Notes under the pieces: generated by a model | The model's database searches: none | What the model was told of the DNA's origin: nothing | Seen by the model: the letters and a program-made list of their open reading frames with translations, nothing else | Part shown: positions 8,773 to 17,495 of the stretch, in pieces | Layout of the letters: the number at the start of each line of letters is the position of its first letter | Numbering within the stretch: the stretch's first letter is position 1 | DNA from: Pustulibacterium marinum | GTDB lineage: Bacteria > Bacteroidota > Bacteroidia > Flavobacteriales > Flavobacteriaceae | Assembly (NCBI RefSeq): GCF_900116665.1 | Contig: NZ_FPBK01000018.1 | Coordinates: forward strand, 1 to 64,000 | DNA: 64,000 nucleotides | Reading direction: 5' to 3' | Program-made: the position numbers and the translations under genes

Positions 8773-9258
8773 ATGAAATTGAATATAGCAATAAGTATTT
8801 TCGTTAGTTTGGTTTGTTTAAGTTTTACAAGCGAGCCATTTCAAGAAAAGGAATTAACCGTAAAATGTTTGGTTCAAACCAAAAAATATGCTGGCGAGGG
8901 CGCTTATATAGCCATTTCATTGGTAGATGAAGCAGGAAATTATCAAAAAACCTTGTATGTTATTGGAGATGAAGAACGCTGGTATGATAGTTTAGTAAAT
9001 TGGTATACCAGTATTGGCAAAGACAGCGATGTAGATGCCATCAGTGGTGCTACCATTACACCGGGAGATCGAAGTGTTATAGCCTTTAAAATAGCGCAAA
9101 CCTATGTAGATAAAGGTTATAGTATTCAAGTAGAAAGCGCTGTAGAGCACAATAAATATTATGAAAACGAACTTCGTATTCCGTTAACCACCGAGAATCT
9201 CAATGGCTCTCATGAAGGAACAGGATATCTGCGTTATGTACGTTTTATAATGCATTAA
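8773..9258 (+). CDS. DUF2271-like periplasmic protein
   Basis: A 161-residue protein with a signal peptide (about residues 1-20). The motif 'DAISGATITPGD' is typical of DUF2271 (PF10029) proteins, as is the preceding 'RWYDSLVNWY'. These periplasmic proteins have no known reaction and tend to be encoded beside PepSY proteins, FMN transferase ApbE or iron-uptake genes in proteobacteria and Bacteroidota. The gene sits 12 bases after the ankyrin gene, in the same operon. An electron-transfer or metal-related role is a guess from context only. The family assignment rests on that motif and protein size. Confidence 0.65.
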   Translation: MKLNIAISIFVSLVCLSFTSEPFQEKELTVKCLVQTKKYAGEGAYIAISLVDEAGNYQKTLYVIGDEERWYDSLVNWYTSIGKDSDVDAISGATITPGDRSVIAFKIAQTYVDKGYSIQVESAVEHNKYYENELRIPLTTENLNGSHEGTGYLRYVRFIMH

Positions 9259-9337
9259 GGAGTACGTATTAAGTTGTTCAAAGAAAAAGAATTTTCCATG
9301 CTGAATTTCAACTTAACATCGTAATAAAAAGAAAATT

Positions 9338-10327
9338 ATGGTTAGATCTAAAATGATTTTGATGCTTTTAATCAGCATTTTGGTATCATGTACTACTGAT
9401 AAAAAACAAGAGATTGAAGCGGTAGAAAAAGCAAACACAGAGGAAACTACCAACACTTGGGATTCTTCGTATGGAGGCGTAGATAAATCGTATGACACTA
9501 ATTTGCTAGCGATGCGAAAAAAAGTAGCTCCAACGTTCAAAACCTTTAGTTTTGAAGATAAGGAAACCGGCGTTACTATGGAATATAATCTTTATATCCC
9601 GAAAGATTATGACGATACCAAAGTATATCCACTAGTACTTTTTATGGCAGATGCCAGTACGGTAGGTAAAGGTGTTAAAGCGCCTTTGATGCAAGGATAT
9701 GGAGGTATAATTTGGGCAACAGCGGAAGAACAGGCTAAACACCCAAGTTTTGTTTTAGTACCAAGTTTCAAAGGACCCGAAGCCGCAGTAAATGATGATT
9801 TTGAAACAAGTAACGAAGTAGCTACTGTTTTGCATCTACTAGAAGATGTAATCTATTTTTATAATGTAGATACCACCAGAATATATACTACAGGACAATC
9901 TATGGGAGGTATGATTTCATTTTATCTTACATCCAAATATCCAGATTTGTTTGCTGCAGAGTTATTTGTGGGGAGTCAATGGGATATTAATGTACTGCAA
10001 CCTTTGGCAAAAGAAAATTTTTTCTATATCACTTCCGAAGGAGATGAAAAAGCTTCAGGTGGTATGCAGGAAGTAAAAGAAATGCTTACAGCGGTAAAAG
10101 TACCTTATACTACGTCTAAGTTTTCGGCAAAAGCTTCAGAACAAGATAAAAATACTGCCATTACCGAAGCACTACAAAGTGATGCAAACATACATATGGT
10201 TCAGTTTACAAAAGGAACGGTTCCTCCAAGCAGCGAAAGCCGTGGTGGAGCAGAGCATATGTATTCTTTTGATTATGCTTATATGCTTACCCCTGCGAGA
10301 GATTGGCTGTTTCAACAGCATCAATAA
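9338..10327 (+). CDS. Lipoprotein alpha/beta-hydrolase (esterase/PHB-depolymerase-like)
   Basis: The 329-residue protein carries a lipobox (LVSC, Cys 18), a linker, then an alpha/beta-hydrolase fold: 'YNLYIPKDYDDTKVYPLVLFM', the nucleophile elbow GQSMGG (Ser 188), and a His in 'GGAEHMYSF' near residue 290 that fits the catalytic position. Predicted peptidases and feruloyl or triscatecholate esterases share this arrangement (esterase D/LpqC/IroE-like). It would act on an ester in the periplasm or at the surface. In this operon an attractive but unproven role is cutting an imported ester siderophore to release iron. It is 79 bases from the DUF2271 gene and followed by a hairpin terminator. Confidence 0.82.
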   Translation: MVRSKMILMLLISILVSCTTDKKQEIEAVEKANTEETTNTWDSSYGGVDKSYDTNLLAMRKKVAPTFKTFSFEDKETGVTMEYNLYIPKDYDDTKVYPLVLFMADASTVGKGVKAPLMQGYGGIIWATAEEQAKHPSFVLVPSFKGPEAAVNDDFETSNEVATVLHLLEDVIYFYNVDTTRIYTTGQSMGGMISFYLTSKYPDLFAAELFVGSQWDINVLQPLAKENFFYITSEGDEKASGGMQEVKEMLTAVKVPYTTSKFSAKASEQDKNTAITEALQSDANIHMVQFTKGTVPPSSESRGGAEHMYSFDYAYMLTPARDWLFQQHQ

Positions 10328-10355
10328 CAATTATTTATGAGCATATTTTGATAAG

Positions 10356-10390
10356 ACAGCAACCTGCAACGTGTAGGTTGCTGTTGTTGT
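10356..10390 (+). terminator. Terminator-like hairpin after the esterase gene
   Basis: ACAGCAACCT (10356-10365) pairs perfectly with AGGTTGCTGT (10375-10384) around a 9-base loop, followed by a short T/G-rich tail. It may end, or attenuate, transcription before the DUF2911 gene at 10479. No convincing TAnnTTTG promoter lies between the hairpin and that gene, so read-through is possible. Confidence 0.65.
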
Positions 10391-10478
10391 TTACAAGAAG
10401 CGTTCGGTTGTTCAAAGAATTTAGCAACCAATCTGTAAAATTAATAAGCAACTTGGGGTATTAAAATATAGAATCAAC

Positions 10479-11321
10479 ATGAAAAATAGGGTAATTACTT
10501 CCATCGCTGTCGCAGTTATGAGTGTAACTGCATTGCAAGCACAACAACTAGAAATTCCAAAACCATCACCAACCCAGCACCTCACTCAAGAATTTGCCAT
10601 TGGTAGTATAGAAGTTGCTTACAGTAGACCGGGATTAAAAGGAAGAACCATAGGAACAGATTTTGTTCCTTACGGAAAATTGTGGAGAACAGGAGCCAAT
10701 GGAGCGACCACCATTACGTTTACAGATGCAGTAACGTTTGGAACAACCAAAGTAACCAAAGGAACGTACGGATTATTAAGTATCCCAAATGAGAACGAAT
10801 GGACTGTAATTTTAACATCGGATCTTAATGTAAACTTACCTAGCAAGTATCAAAAAGAACACGATATAGCTAGTGTTACTATTCCGGTTACCAAACTACA
10901 GGTGCAAGAGGAAACCTTTAGTATTGATTTTGCTAAGTTTACTTTAAACAGTTGTGAGCTACAATTACGTTGGGATCATAGTTTGGTGAGTGTTCCTATC
11001 TCAACAGATATCGATTCAAAAATTACAAAACAAATAGATGCGATTTTCCAGCAAGATAGCAAGCCATATTATGCAGCTGCTCAATATTATTTTGATACCG
11101 ATAGAGATTTAAACCAAGCAAAGACTTGGATAGAAAAAGCAACTGCAGATGAAAAACATGCCAATATGTTACACATGTTTTGGTTACAAGCACAGATCTA
11201 CGAAAAACTAGGGGAGACTAAAAAAGCCAAAGCTACAGCCAAATTGTTGATTGAAAAAGCAACGAAACTTGGTAATCAAGATTATGTAACTATAGGTGAA
11301 AATTTCATAGAAAATTTATAA
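10479..11321 (+). CDS. DUF2911 exported protein
   Basis: The 280-residue protein has a signal peptide (about 1-22, ending 'ALQAQQ') and a DUF2911 domain (about 25-165) recognised by 'IEVAYSRPGLKGRTIG', 'LWRTGANGATTITF' and 'GTYGLLSIPNENEWTVIL'. The C-terminal 100 residues look like a single TPR-type helical pair ('NMLHMFWLQAQIYEKLGETKKAKATA'). The family is widespread in Bacteroidota, exported, and has no known function. It is 18 bases from the start of the dipeptidase gene, so the two are co-transcribed; whether they share a transcript with the upstream uptake genes depends on the hairpin at 10356. Confidence 0.85.
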   Translation: MKNRVITSIAVAVMSVTALQAQQLEIPKPSPTQHLTQEFAIGSIEVAYSRPGLKGRTIGTDFVPYGKLWRTGANGATTITFTDAVTFGTTKVTKGTYGLLSIPNENEWTVILTSDLNVNLPSKYQKEHDIASVTIPVTKLQVQEETFSIDFAKFTLNSCELQLRWDHSLVSVPISTDIDSKITKQIDAIFQQDSKPYYAAAQYYFDTDRDLNQAKTWIEKATADEKHANMLHMFWLQAQIYEKLGETKKAKATAKLLIEKATKLGNQDYVTIGENFIENL

Positions 11322-11339
11322 ATACATCCATTTTTAAAA

Positions 11340-12452
11340 ATGAAAGAGACCTGGAATAGAAGAAACTTTATGACCTCTCTAGGATTAGGAACCATTGGAG
11401 CTGCTATGCTACCAACCATTGGGTGGAGTATGGAGGAAGCATGGCAAGATGCAGTGGTAAAAATCCTAGCAGAGGCTATAAGTATAGATATGCACAATCA
11501 TGTAGATGTGCCCTTTGATACCGCAAATTTTTCCAATGAAAAGAATGCATTACCTATGCAAATGAAAACTGCTGGTTTATCTGCTATCGGAATGACGTTT
11601 TGCGTAGACCGACCAAAATTAGCGTATAAAGGAGAAGCTTTTGAACGTTTTACTACAGCTATGAACGAAATGGATGCGTTGTTGGAAGCCAATGCTATGA
11701 AACGAGCCTTAACGTTTAAAGATTGGAAGAAAGCTAAAAAACAGCAACAACCTATCGTAATTCAAGCCGTGGAAGGCGGACTTTTTATAGAAGATGATGT
11801 AGACCGTTTGGAGGTTGCCTACGAGCGAGGTTTACGTCATTTTGGATTATTGCACGATGCACAATCGGCTTTTCCATTGGGAGATATTTACACCAACGAA
11901 CCTCAATTTGGGGGGCTCACCGATTTAGGTAAACAAGTGATTAAAAAAGCAAGTGCTTTAGGCATGGTGGTAGATTTAGCGCATTGTAGCGATGCTGCTG
12001 TTAACCAAGCAATTGAACTTTTAGATACGCCGGTACTCATTTCTCATACGGGATTGAATACACAATTAGGAACCGATGAGCGTATGGCCAACATGATGAT
12101 GCCACGTTTGATAAGTAAAGAACAAGCCAAACGAGTAGCAGAAGCAGATGGGGTAGTTGGCGTTTGGACTCACTTAGCCAACAATACAGACGATATGGCT
12201 GTAAACATCGCAGCTTTGGTTGATGTTATGGGAGTAGATCATGTAGCTATTGGAACAGATACAAAAATGATAAACCCAACAAAAGGAGAGCACCGTTTTG
12301 GAAATGCAACCAATAGTTGCTTTAAAGGCATGGAAAATGGTTTACTAGAAAGTTTGGTAACATCCATGTTGGCGAAAGGTTTTCATCATGATGAAATTCT
12401 TAAAATAATAGGAGGCAATTATGCTCGAATTTTTGAATTAGCAACTACCTAA
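11340..12452 (+). CDS. Tat-exported M19-family (membrane dipeptidase-like) metallopeptidase
   Basis: The 370-residue protein starts with a twin-arginine signal ('NRRNFMTSLGLG') followed by a hydrophobic stretch, so it should be exported folded with its metals. The body is an M19 TIM barrel with ligands visible in order: H52 in 'DMHNHVD', E145 ('QAVEGG'), H215 ('DLAHCS'), H236 ('ISHTG') and D307 ('IGTD'). The usual HxD pair is HxH here (H52, H54). M19 enzymes split dipeptides, and relatives such as PvdM act in the periplasm on pyoverdine precursors. A link to a peptide siderophore is therefore possible from context, but turnover of cell-wall dipeptides is equally compatible. It is the last gene of the run. 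Confidence 0.88.
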   Translation: MKETWNRRNFMTSLGLGTIGAAMLPTIGWSMEEAWQDAVVKILAEAISIDMHNHVDVPFDTANFSNEKNALPMQMKTAGLSAIGMTFCVDRPKLAYKGEAFERFTTAMNEMDALLEANAMKRALTFKDWKKAKKQQQPIVIQAVEGGLFIEDDVDRLEVAYERGLRHFGLLHDAQSAFPLGDIYTNEPQFGGLTDLGKQVIKKASALGMVVDLAHCSDAAVNQAIELLDTPVLISHTGLNTQLGTDERMANMMMPRLISKEQAKRVAEADGVVGVWTHLANNTDDMAVNIAALVDVMGVDHVAIGTDTKMINPTKGEHRFGNATNSCFKGMENGLLESLVTSMLAKGFHHDEILKIIGGNYARIFELATT

Positions 12453-12453
12453 A

Positions 12454-12490
12454 CAAAAAAAGTACAGCCATCTTTTAAATGGCTGTACTT
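12454..12490 (-). terminator. Terminator for the minus-strand beta-barrel gene (convergent spacer)
   Basis: AAGTACAGCCAT (12460-12471) pairs with ATGGCTGTACTT (12479-12490). The flanking A-run at 12455-12461 becomes a U-run on the minus-strand transcript, so the hairpin is a good terminator for the gene ending at 12559. It may also help stop the plus-strand dipeptidase transcript, though no T-run follows on that side. Confidence 0.8.
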
Positions 12491-12558
12491 GAAAAATGAA
12501 GGGGAAATGCAACACCAATTAGTGTTGTGTTGTTTGTAATGCTTTTTTCGGATTTAAA

Positions 12559-14916
12559 TTAATGTCTTTTTCCACTGCTAAATTCCATAGCTTCTCCTTT
12601 TCCAAAACCAAAACTGATTCCGAAAGTTACAAATCGACCTCTTTTGCTCCAGTTTCTTTGGTAAAAATCGGTTTGGTAGGTGTAGGTTTCTTGAATTCTA
12701 CTGGCAAATACATCGCGCACACTTAAGTTTGCAATAGCTTTTCCTTTGAATATTTTTTTACGTAGACCGGCATCCATAAACCAAGTGCCTGATTGTTCTC
12801 CTTGAATGGTTTCGTAAGATGAATTGTAATTTCCAGAAAATTCTAAATCAACATCTGCAGGAAGTTTAAGCTTGGTTTGCAATTTGGTGGTATATTGATC
12901 TGCATCAAAATCAAAAACTTGAGTGTTATAAGTTCCTTTTCTACTGTAAGAATTGTAATTTCCGTCTAATGATAAGGTCAACCACTTGGTAGGTACATAT
13001 TTGGCGTTCAATTCAGCTCCAAAAGCATCATTGGTCCCTATGTTTGCAGGCATAGATGTACTCACGTTTCCTTCGTAGGTTACAATGCGTTCAATGACAT
13101 CATCGGTATGTCTAAAATAAGCACCAATGTTTAGTGATAATTTACCAATTTTGTAAATATTGGTAATTTCGTAAGAGTCGGTGTATTCTGGATTTAAATT
13201 TGGGTTACCGCTACGTAAACTATATTGATTTTGAATGTTTAAAAACGGATTTAAATCCCACAAACGTGGTCTGTAAATACGTTTAGAATATCCGGCTTGT
13301 AAAGAGACATTATCTGAAAATTTATACGATGTATGTGCACTTGGGAATAGGTTGGTATAGTCTTTTGTATTTTCTTCGTTGGTGTTTTCTAATAACGTAT
13401 TAACGTGGGTATTTTCAATACGTGCTCCAAGTTTTACACCCCATTTTTCTTTCTCGTATGCATAGGTTCCGTAAAAAGCTAGAACGTTTTGGGTAAAGTT
13501 GAAAACATTGGATAAATCTTCATCAATAACAAATTCACCATTTTCTAAATTACTAATGGCATAATCGTTGGATACATCATCCAAAATGTATTGCGCTCCG
13601 GTTTCTATGGAGTGAATGTCATTGATAGGGTGTGTATAGTCAAGTTTGAAGGTATATTCAGATTCTTTAAAATCGGTAGTTGTTTGTTGCTGGGTATCTT
13701 CAATAGTTCCAAAAGAGTACAAATTATCAAATTGCGAAGATTGATCTTTTCCGAAGAAATTACCCAACGCACTAAAAATTAGTTTTTGGTCTTCGTCACG
13801 GTCAAAATCTTTGTTGTAATTAAATTCAAACTGATATTTAGGATTATCGGCAGTTACATTTTCTCTACGGTCGTACGTGCTGGTGAGTTCGTCATTTTCG
13901 TACGTATTAAATAGGGTGCTATAGTTTTCATCCTCTTTTTCAAAGGCATAATTACCAGAAAGTGTGATCATGTTGTTATCGTTGATGATATAATCTGTTC
14001 CTAAGGTAAAATTGACAAACGTTTCATTTTTATCGCCATCTCCTTTGCTGGTTACTACCGAATTTGAACTGGTATCTACACTTTCCATTTCGGTTTCTCT
14101 TGGGCGTGTTCTTCGGCCAACGCCTAATTGACTAAACAAATTAAACTTTTCACTACGGCGATTAATGCTTAATCCTAAACTATGATTGTTTGGGATACCT
14201 GTATTTAGAGTAACTGAACCATTGGTGCCTTGTCGATCATCTTTTTTCAGAATGATATTGATAATTCCCGACGTACCTTCTGCATTGTATTTGGCAGACG
14301 GATTGGTAATCACTTCAATGCTTTCAATCATATCCGAAGTAATAGTTCCCAACGCATTTCCTTCTTCACTTGCTAAAACCGATGGTTTTCCGTTGATTAA
14401 AATCTCTACGCCACTGCTTCCTCTTAAACTAATGGTTCCTTCAATACTTACGTTTACAGAAGGTACATTACTCAATACATCTAAAGCACCAACCCCGGTA
14501 TTGCTTAAATCTTTACCAATATTAAATACGCGTTTGTCTAGTTTAAAAACCGTCTGAGAAACTTCGCCTTCTACAACTACTTCGTCTAGTTGTTGCGCAT
14601 CTTCTTCTAAAAGAATTATTCCCAGATCAATGTTGTTGTTTTTAACAGAAATATTTTTGATGGTTTTGGTTTTGAAACCCATAAACGTAATTTCAACAAG
14701 AATTTCAGAAGACGGACTCATCAGTTCAAAATGGCCGTTATCATCTGTGGTAGCACCGGTAAGTACCGTTTGGTCGCTGCTACTTTTTAGAGCCACAGCA
14801 GCATAAGGTACAGGTTGTTGACTACCAGCTTCTTTTACAGTTCCAACCACTTTAATTTGTTGAGCCTGTAATCCTAAAGTCAGGAATAAGCATATAAGAA
14901 TACTATTCAGTTTCAT
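12559..14916 (-). CDS. Outer-membrane beta-barrel protein, TonB-receptor-like
   Basis: The 785-residue protein has a signal peptide (1-18), a carboxypeptidase-regulatory-like domain (about 22-108, 'GTVKEAGSQQPVPYAAVALK'), a plug-like region ('RGSSGVEILINGKPSVL', 'EVITNPSAKYNAEGTSGIINII', about 125-225) and a long barrel of the 'outer membrane beta-barrel family' type found in Bacteroidota. It has no TonB-box-proven function, and no SusD or substrate-binding partner is adjacent. The divergent LytS-like kinase and LytTR regulator, a frequent arrangement for this family in flavobacteria, suggest it is a target of that pair. The substrate cannot be named; small peptides or metals are common guesses. 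Confidence 0.85.
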   Translation of the reverse strand: MKLNSILICLFLTLGLQAQQIKVVGTVKEAGSQQPVPYAAVALKSSSDQTVLTGATTDDNGHFELMSPSSEILVEITFMGFKTKTIKNISVKNNNIDLGIILLEEDAQQLDEVVVEGEVSQTVFKLDKRVFNIGKDLSNTGVGALDVLSNVPSVNVSIEGTISLRGSSGVEILINGKPSVLASEEGNALGTITSDMIESIEVITNPSAKYNAEGTSGIINIILKKDDRQGTNGSVTLNTGIPNNHSLGLSINRRSEKFNLFSQLGVGRRTRPRETEMESVDTSSNSVVTSKGDGDKNETFVNFTLGTDYIINDNNMITLSGNYAFEKEDENYSTLFNTYENDELTSTYDRRENVTADNPKYQFEFNYNKDFDRDEDQKLIFSALGNFFGKDQSSQFDNLYSFGTIEDTQQQTTTDFKESEYTFKLDYTHPINDIHSIETGAQYILDDVSNDYAISNLENGEFVIDEDLSNVFNFTQNVLAFYGTYAYEKEKWGVKLGARIENTHVNTLLENTNEENTKDYTNLFPSAHTSYKFSDNVSLQAGYSKRIYRPRLWDLNPFLNIQNQYSLRSGNPNLNPEYTDSYEITNIYKIGKLSLNIGAYFRHTDDVIERIVTYEGNVSTSMPANIGTNDAFGAELNAKYVPTKWLTLSLDGNYNSYSRKGTYNTQVFDFDADQYTTKLQTKLKLPADVDLEFSGNYNSSYETIQGEQSGTWFMDAGLRKKIFKGKAIANLSVRDVFASRIQETYTYQTDFYQRNWSKRGRFVTFGISFGFGKGEAMEFSSGKRH

Positions 14917-15030
14917 TCTTCAATTGGGTGTTTTAATTTTTCAATACAAATATGAAGTAACCATAGTATAGTAGGTAACTTTTTCTTTGAACGGCACAAT
15001 GAGCACCGGAAACGTAACACAGGCTACAAA

Positions 15031-15060
15031 TGGTTGTTTAATGGTATAATTTGGTTGTTG
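15031..15060. promoter_or_regulatory. LytTR-type direct repeat operator candidate
   Basis: TGGTTGTT occurs at 15031-15038 and again at 15052-15059, a 21-base period (two helical turns). LytTR DNA-binding domains recognise pairs of about 9-bp direct repeats separated by about 12 bp, which is this geometry, although the bases match the published consensus only partly (the GTT core). The repeats lie in the 190-base spacer between the beta-barrel gene and the LytS/LytTR pair, so autoregulation and control of the barrel gene are both possible. A TAnnTTTG box, TATTTTTG (15095-15102), sits just before the kinase start. Confidence 0.5.
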
Positions 15061-15106
15061 AAATAGTTGATTGATTTTTTCTTACGATATATCTTATTTT
15101 TGGAGT

Positions 15107-16123
15107 ATGAATATGCAGAGCGAACAAAATTTGAGTCATAAAAAGGAAATTATTTTTCAGGTAATCTTAAACCTGATTTTATTTCTTTCGTATGCTATAG
15201 AGGTGCCAAAGTGTACTATAGCACTATGGACTCCCTTTTATTACCTTAATTACGCAAGTGCAGCAATGTTTATTAGTTATGTTTTGTTACCTAAATTTTT
15301 CTATCATGAAAAGTATAAGCTATTTGCTTTAAGTGTTTTAGGGGTGGTTTTTTGGTTGATGTTGATGGAAGAAGGCGTTTTAGAACCTATTTTTTTTCCT
15401 GATACCCGTGGTAGAATAATTGGAAATGTGGTGTACACTTTTATAGATGTATTACCGGTAATGATGCTGTTGGTAGGGTTTAAATTCGCCTGGGATTCTG
15501 TGAAAAAACAGCAAGAATTAAATAAACTTAGAACCTTGGTAAAAGAGAGCGAGTTGCAGTTTTTAAAAACACAGATCAATCCGCATTTTTTATTTAATAA
15601 TTTGAATAATCTCTACTCGTACGCTATAGAAAATTCAAAGAAAACGCCATCTATTATTTTAGAACTAGCTTCGGTTTTGCGCTATATGTTGTACGATTGT
15701 AAAGAAGATTTTGTTCCGTTAGAAAAGGAAATTGAACACGTTCAAAATTTCACAAAACTGAACGAACTTCAGATTGAAAATAGAGGAGAAGTGATACTCG
15801 ATGTTCCGGAAGTAGTGAGTACATACAAAATAGCTCCATTGATTCTCAATGTATTTATAGAAAATGCTTTTAAACATAGTACAGCAAGCCAGTCTAGCAA
15901 CATTTTTGTTCATATCTCCTTACATGTAAAGAAAGATGAATTGTTCTTTCAGTGTAAAAATAGCTTTGGTTTACAGAGTAATAATGATAATTTAAGCAAA
16001 GGAATTGGGTTGCAAAACGTGCGCAAACGTTTGGATTTTTTATATGAAGATGACTATCAATTAGTGATAGAACCTCAAGAAGAAGTGTATACCGTAACCT
16101 TAAAAATGCGTTTAAAATCTTAA
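15107..16123 (+). CDS. LytS/YehU-family sensor histidine kinase
   Basis: I chose the ATG at 15107 (338 residues) instead of a TTG at 15071; a second ATG at 15113 is also possible. Four hydrophobic helices fill about residues 15-135, then a short coiled linker leads to the PF06580 histidine-kinase domain, with the phosphoacceptor His in 'QINPHFLFNNLNNL', and a HATPase region with 'APLILNVFIENAFKH' (N-box) and 'GIGLQNVRKRLDFLY' (G-box). It should autophosphorylate in the inner membrane and signal to the regulator encoded 4 bases downstream. The sensor region has no recognised ligand-binding domain. The signal is unknown. Confidence 0.92.
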   Translation: MNMQSEQNLSHKKEIIFQVILNLILFLSYAIEVPKCTIALWTPFYYLNYASAAMFISYVLLPKFFYHEKYKLFALSVLGVVFWLMLMEEGVLEPIFFPDTRGRIIGNVVYTFIDVLPVMMLLVGFKFAWDSVKKQQELNKLRTLVKESELQFLKTQINPHFLFNNLNNLYSYAIENSKKTPSIILELASVLRYMLYDCKEDFVPLEKEIEHVQNFTKLNELQIENRGEVILDVPEVVSTYKIAPLILNVFIENAFKHSTASQSSNIFVHISLHVKKDELFFQCKNSFGLQSNNDNLSKGIGLQNVRKRLDFLYEDDYQLVIEPQEEVYTVTLKMRLKS

Positions 16124-16127
16124 GTAG

Positions 16128-16835
16128 ATGAAGTGTATTATTATTGAAGATCAACCGCCAGCACAACGATTGCTGCAAAAATACATTACTGATTTTGGTG
16201 CGCTTACCTTGTTAGGTACTTTTTCAGATGCCTTAACGGCCATGCACTTTTTAGAATCAAATTCAGTGGATTTAATTTTTTTAGATATTCACTTGCCAAA
16301 ACTATCCGGACTCAATTTTCTAAAAACGTTACAACGCCAACCCAACGTAATTTTAACTACAGCTTTTCCCGAGTATGCTTTGGAAAGTTACGAATACAGC
16401 GTGATAGATTATTTATTAAAACCTTTTTCGTTTGAACGCTTTGTAAAAGCCGTTAAAAAAGTACCTACTAAACAAACCGAAAAGCCTACAGAAATACTGA
16501 CTGCTCCTGAAGCAGTAAAAGAAGAAATTTACATTAAAACAGGCTATGAACACATTCGAGTGCCATTGAATGAAATCATCTATATCAAATCAGATGCAGA
16601 TTTTACAGAGGTGTACGTGAGTAAGCAAAAGAAACATTTAACCTATGATTCGTTGCGGTATTGGGCAGATACGTTAACGCCAAATGGTTTTTACAGAATG
16701 CACAAATCGTATATCATCAATTTGGCAAAGGTGCAAAAAATAGCCACCAATGTAGTGGTGTTACAGGATGATATTAAAATTCCGATTGGAAGATCGTACA
16801 AAGATGATTTTTTAAAGGAAGTGCTTGGAAAATAA
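16128..16835 (+). CDS. LytTR-family response regulator
   Basis: The 235-residue protein has a receiver domain (about 1-115) with the acidic pair E7/D8, phosphoacceptor D53 in 'LIFLDIHLP', and the Lys in 'LLKPFSF'. A LytTR DNA-binding domain follows (about 130-235, 'IYIKSDADFTEVYV', 'FYRMHKSYIINLAKV', 'IPIGRSYKDDF'). It is 4 bases from the kinase stop, so the two are translated together. It probably binds the direct repeats at 15031-15060 and regulates the divergent beta-barrel gene; that target is inferred from location. Confidence 0.95.
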   Translation: MKCIIIEDQPPAQRLLQKYITDFGALTLLGTFSDALTAMHFLESNSVDLIFLDIHLPKLSGLNFLKTLQRQPNVILTTAFPEYALESYEYSVIDYLLKPFSFERFVKAVKKVPTKQTEKPTEILTAPEAVKEEIYIKTGYEHIRVPLNEIIYIKSDADFTEVYVSKQKKHLTYDSLRYWADTLTPNGFYRMHKSYIINLAKVQKIATNVVVLQDDIKIPIGRSYKDDFLKEVLGK

Positions 16836-16873
16836 AGCTGGATACATCCTTAATTTTATAAACTAAATTAACC

Positions 16874-17488
16874 ATGGATACTTTACATTCGGCTAAAGTC
16901 AGCCACTTATTGCAGGACTTACATAGAAAATCTATTGAAGATTTTCAGAATAGAAAATTATTGGAAAAGCAGACAGGAATGGAGCAATCTAAGAAAACCG
17001 CGTATATGTCTGTCACCAAGGAAGAGGGAGCATATTTAAATGCGGTGGCTAAAGAAATAAATGCAAAGCATATTGTAGAATTTGGCTGTTCATTTGGTAT
17101 TTCTACAATCTATCTAGCTGCAGCCGCAAAAGATAATGGAGGTGCTGTGATTAGTTCAGAATTTGAGCCTCATAAAGTAATTCAGGCGAAAGCCAATCTA
17201 TATAGCGCAGGATTGGATGCATATACCACAATTTTAGAAGGAAATGCTTTAGGAACGTTACTGAGTGTAACAGCAGGTATTGATTTATTGTTTTTAGATG
17301 GGGCTAAAGATTTGTACTTACCCATTTTCAAAAGATTGTCGCCAAAATTAAGTGAAAAGGCCGTAGTGATTGCAGATAATGCAGATAAAGCAGCTTGTCA
17401 AGATTACGTAAAGTATATGTTATCGCAATCAAGTTTTACTTCCAATTTTCTGTTTGAAGGGCGTATGTTAATTTCAATATTAAATTAG
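16874..17488 (+). CDS. Class I SAM-dependent O-methyltransferase
   Basis: The 204-residue protein has a Rossmann-fold methyltransferase core: motif I 'IVEFGCSFGISTIYLA' (about 73-88), an acidic residue after the next strand ('SSEFEPHKVIQAKANL'), and 'IDLLFLDGAKDLY', the usual Asp-containing strand of the catechol/caffeoyl-CoA O-methyltransferase family. It should move a methyl group from S-adenosylmethionine to a small hydroxylated substrate in the cytoplasm. Substrate cannot be told from sequence. It lies 38 bases after the LytTR regulator and 7 bases before the propeller gene, suggesting one transcript with that gene. Confidence 0.82.
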   Translation: MDTLHSAKVSHLLQDLHRKSIEDFQNRKLLEKQTGMEQSKKTAYMSVTKEEGAYLNAVAKEINAKHIVEFGCSFGISTIYLAAAAKDNGGAVISSEFEPHKVIQAKANLYSAGLDAYTTILEGNALGTLLSVTAGIDLLFLDGAKDLYLPIFKRLSPKLSEKAVVIADNADKAACQDYVKYMLSQSSFTSNFLFEGRMLISILN

Positions 17489-17495
17489 AGTTAGT

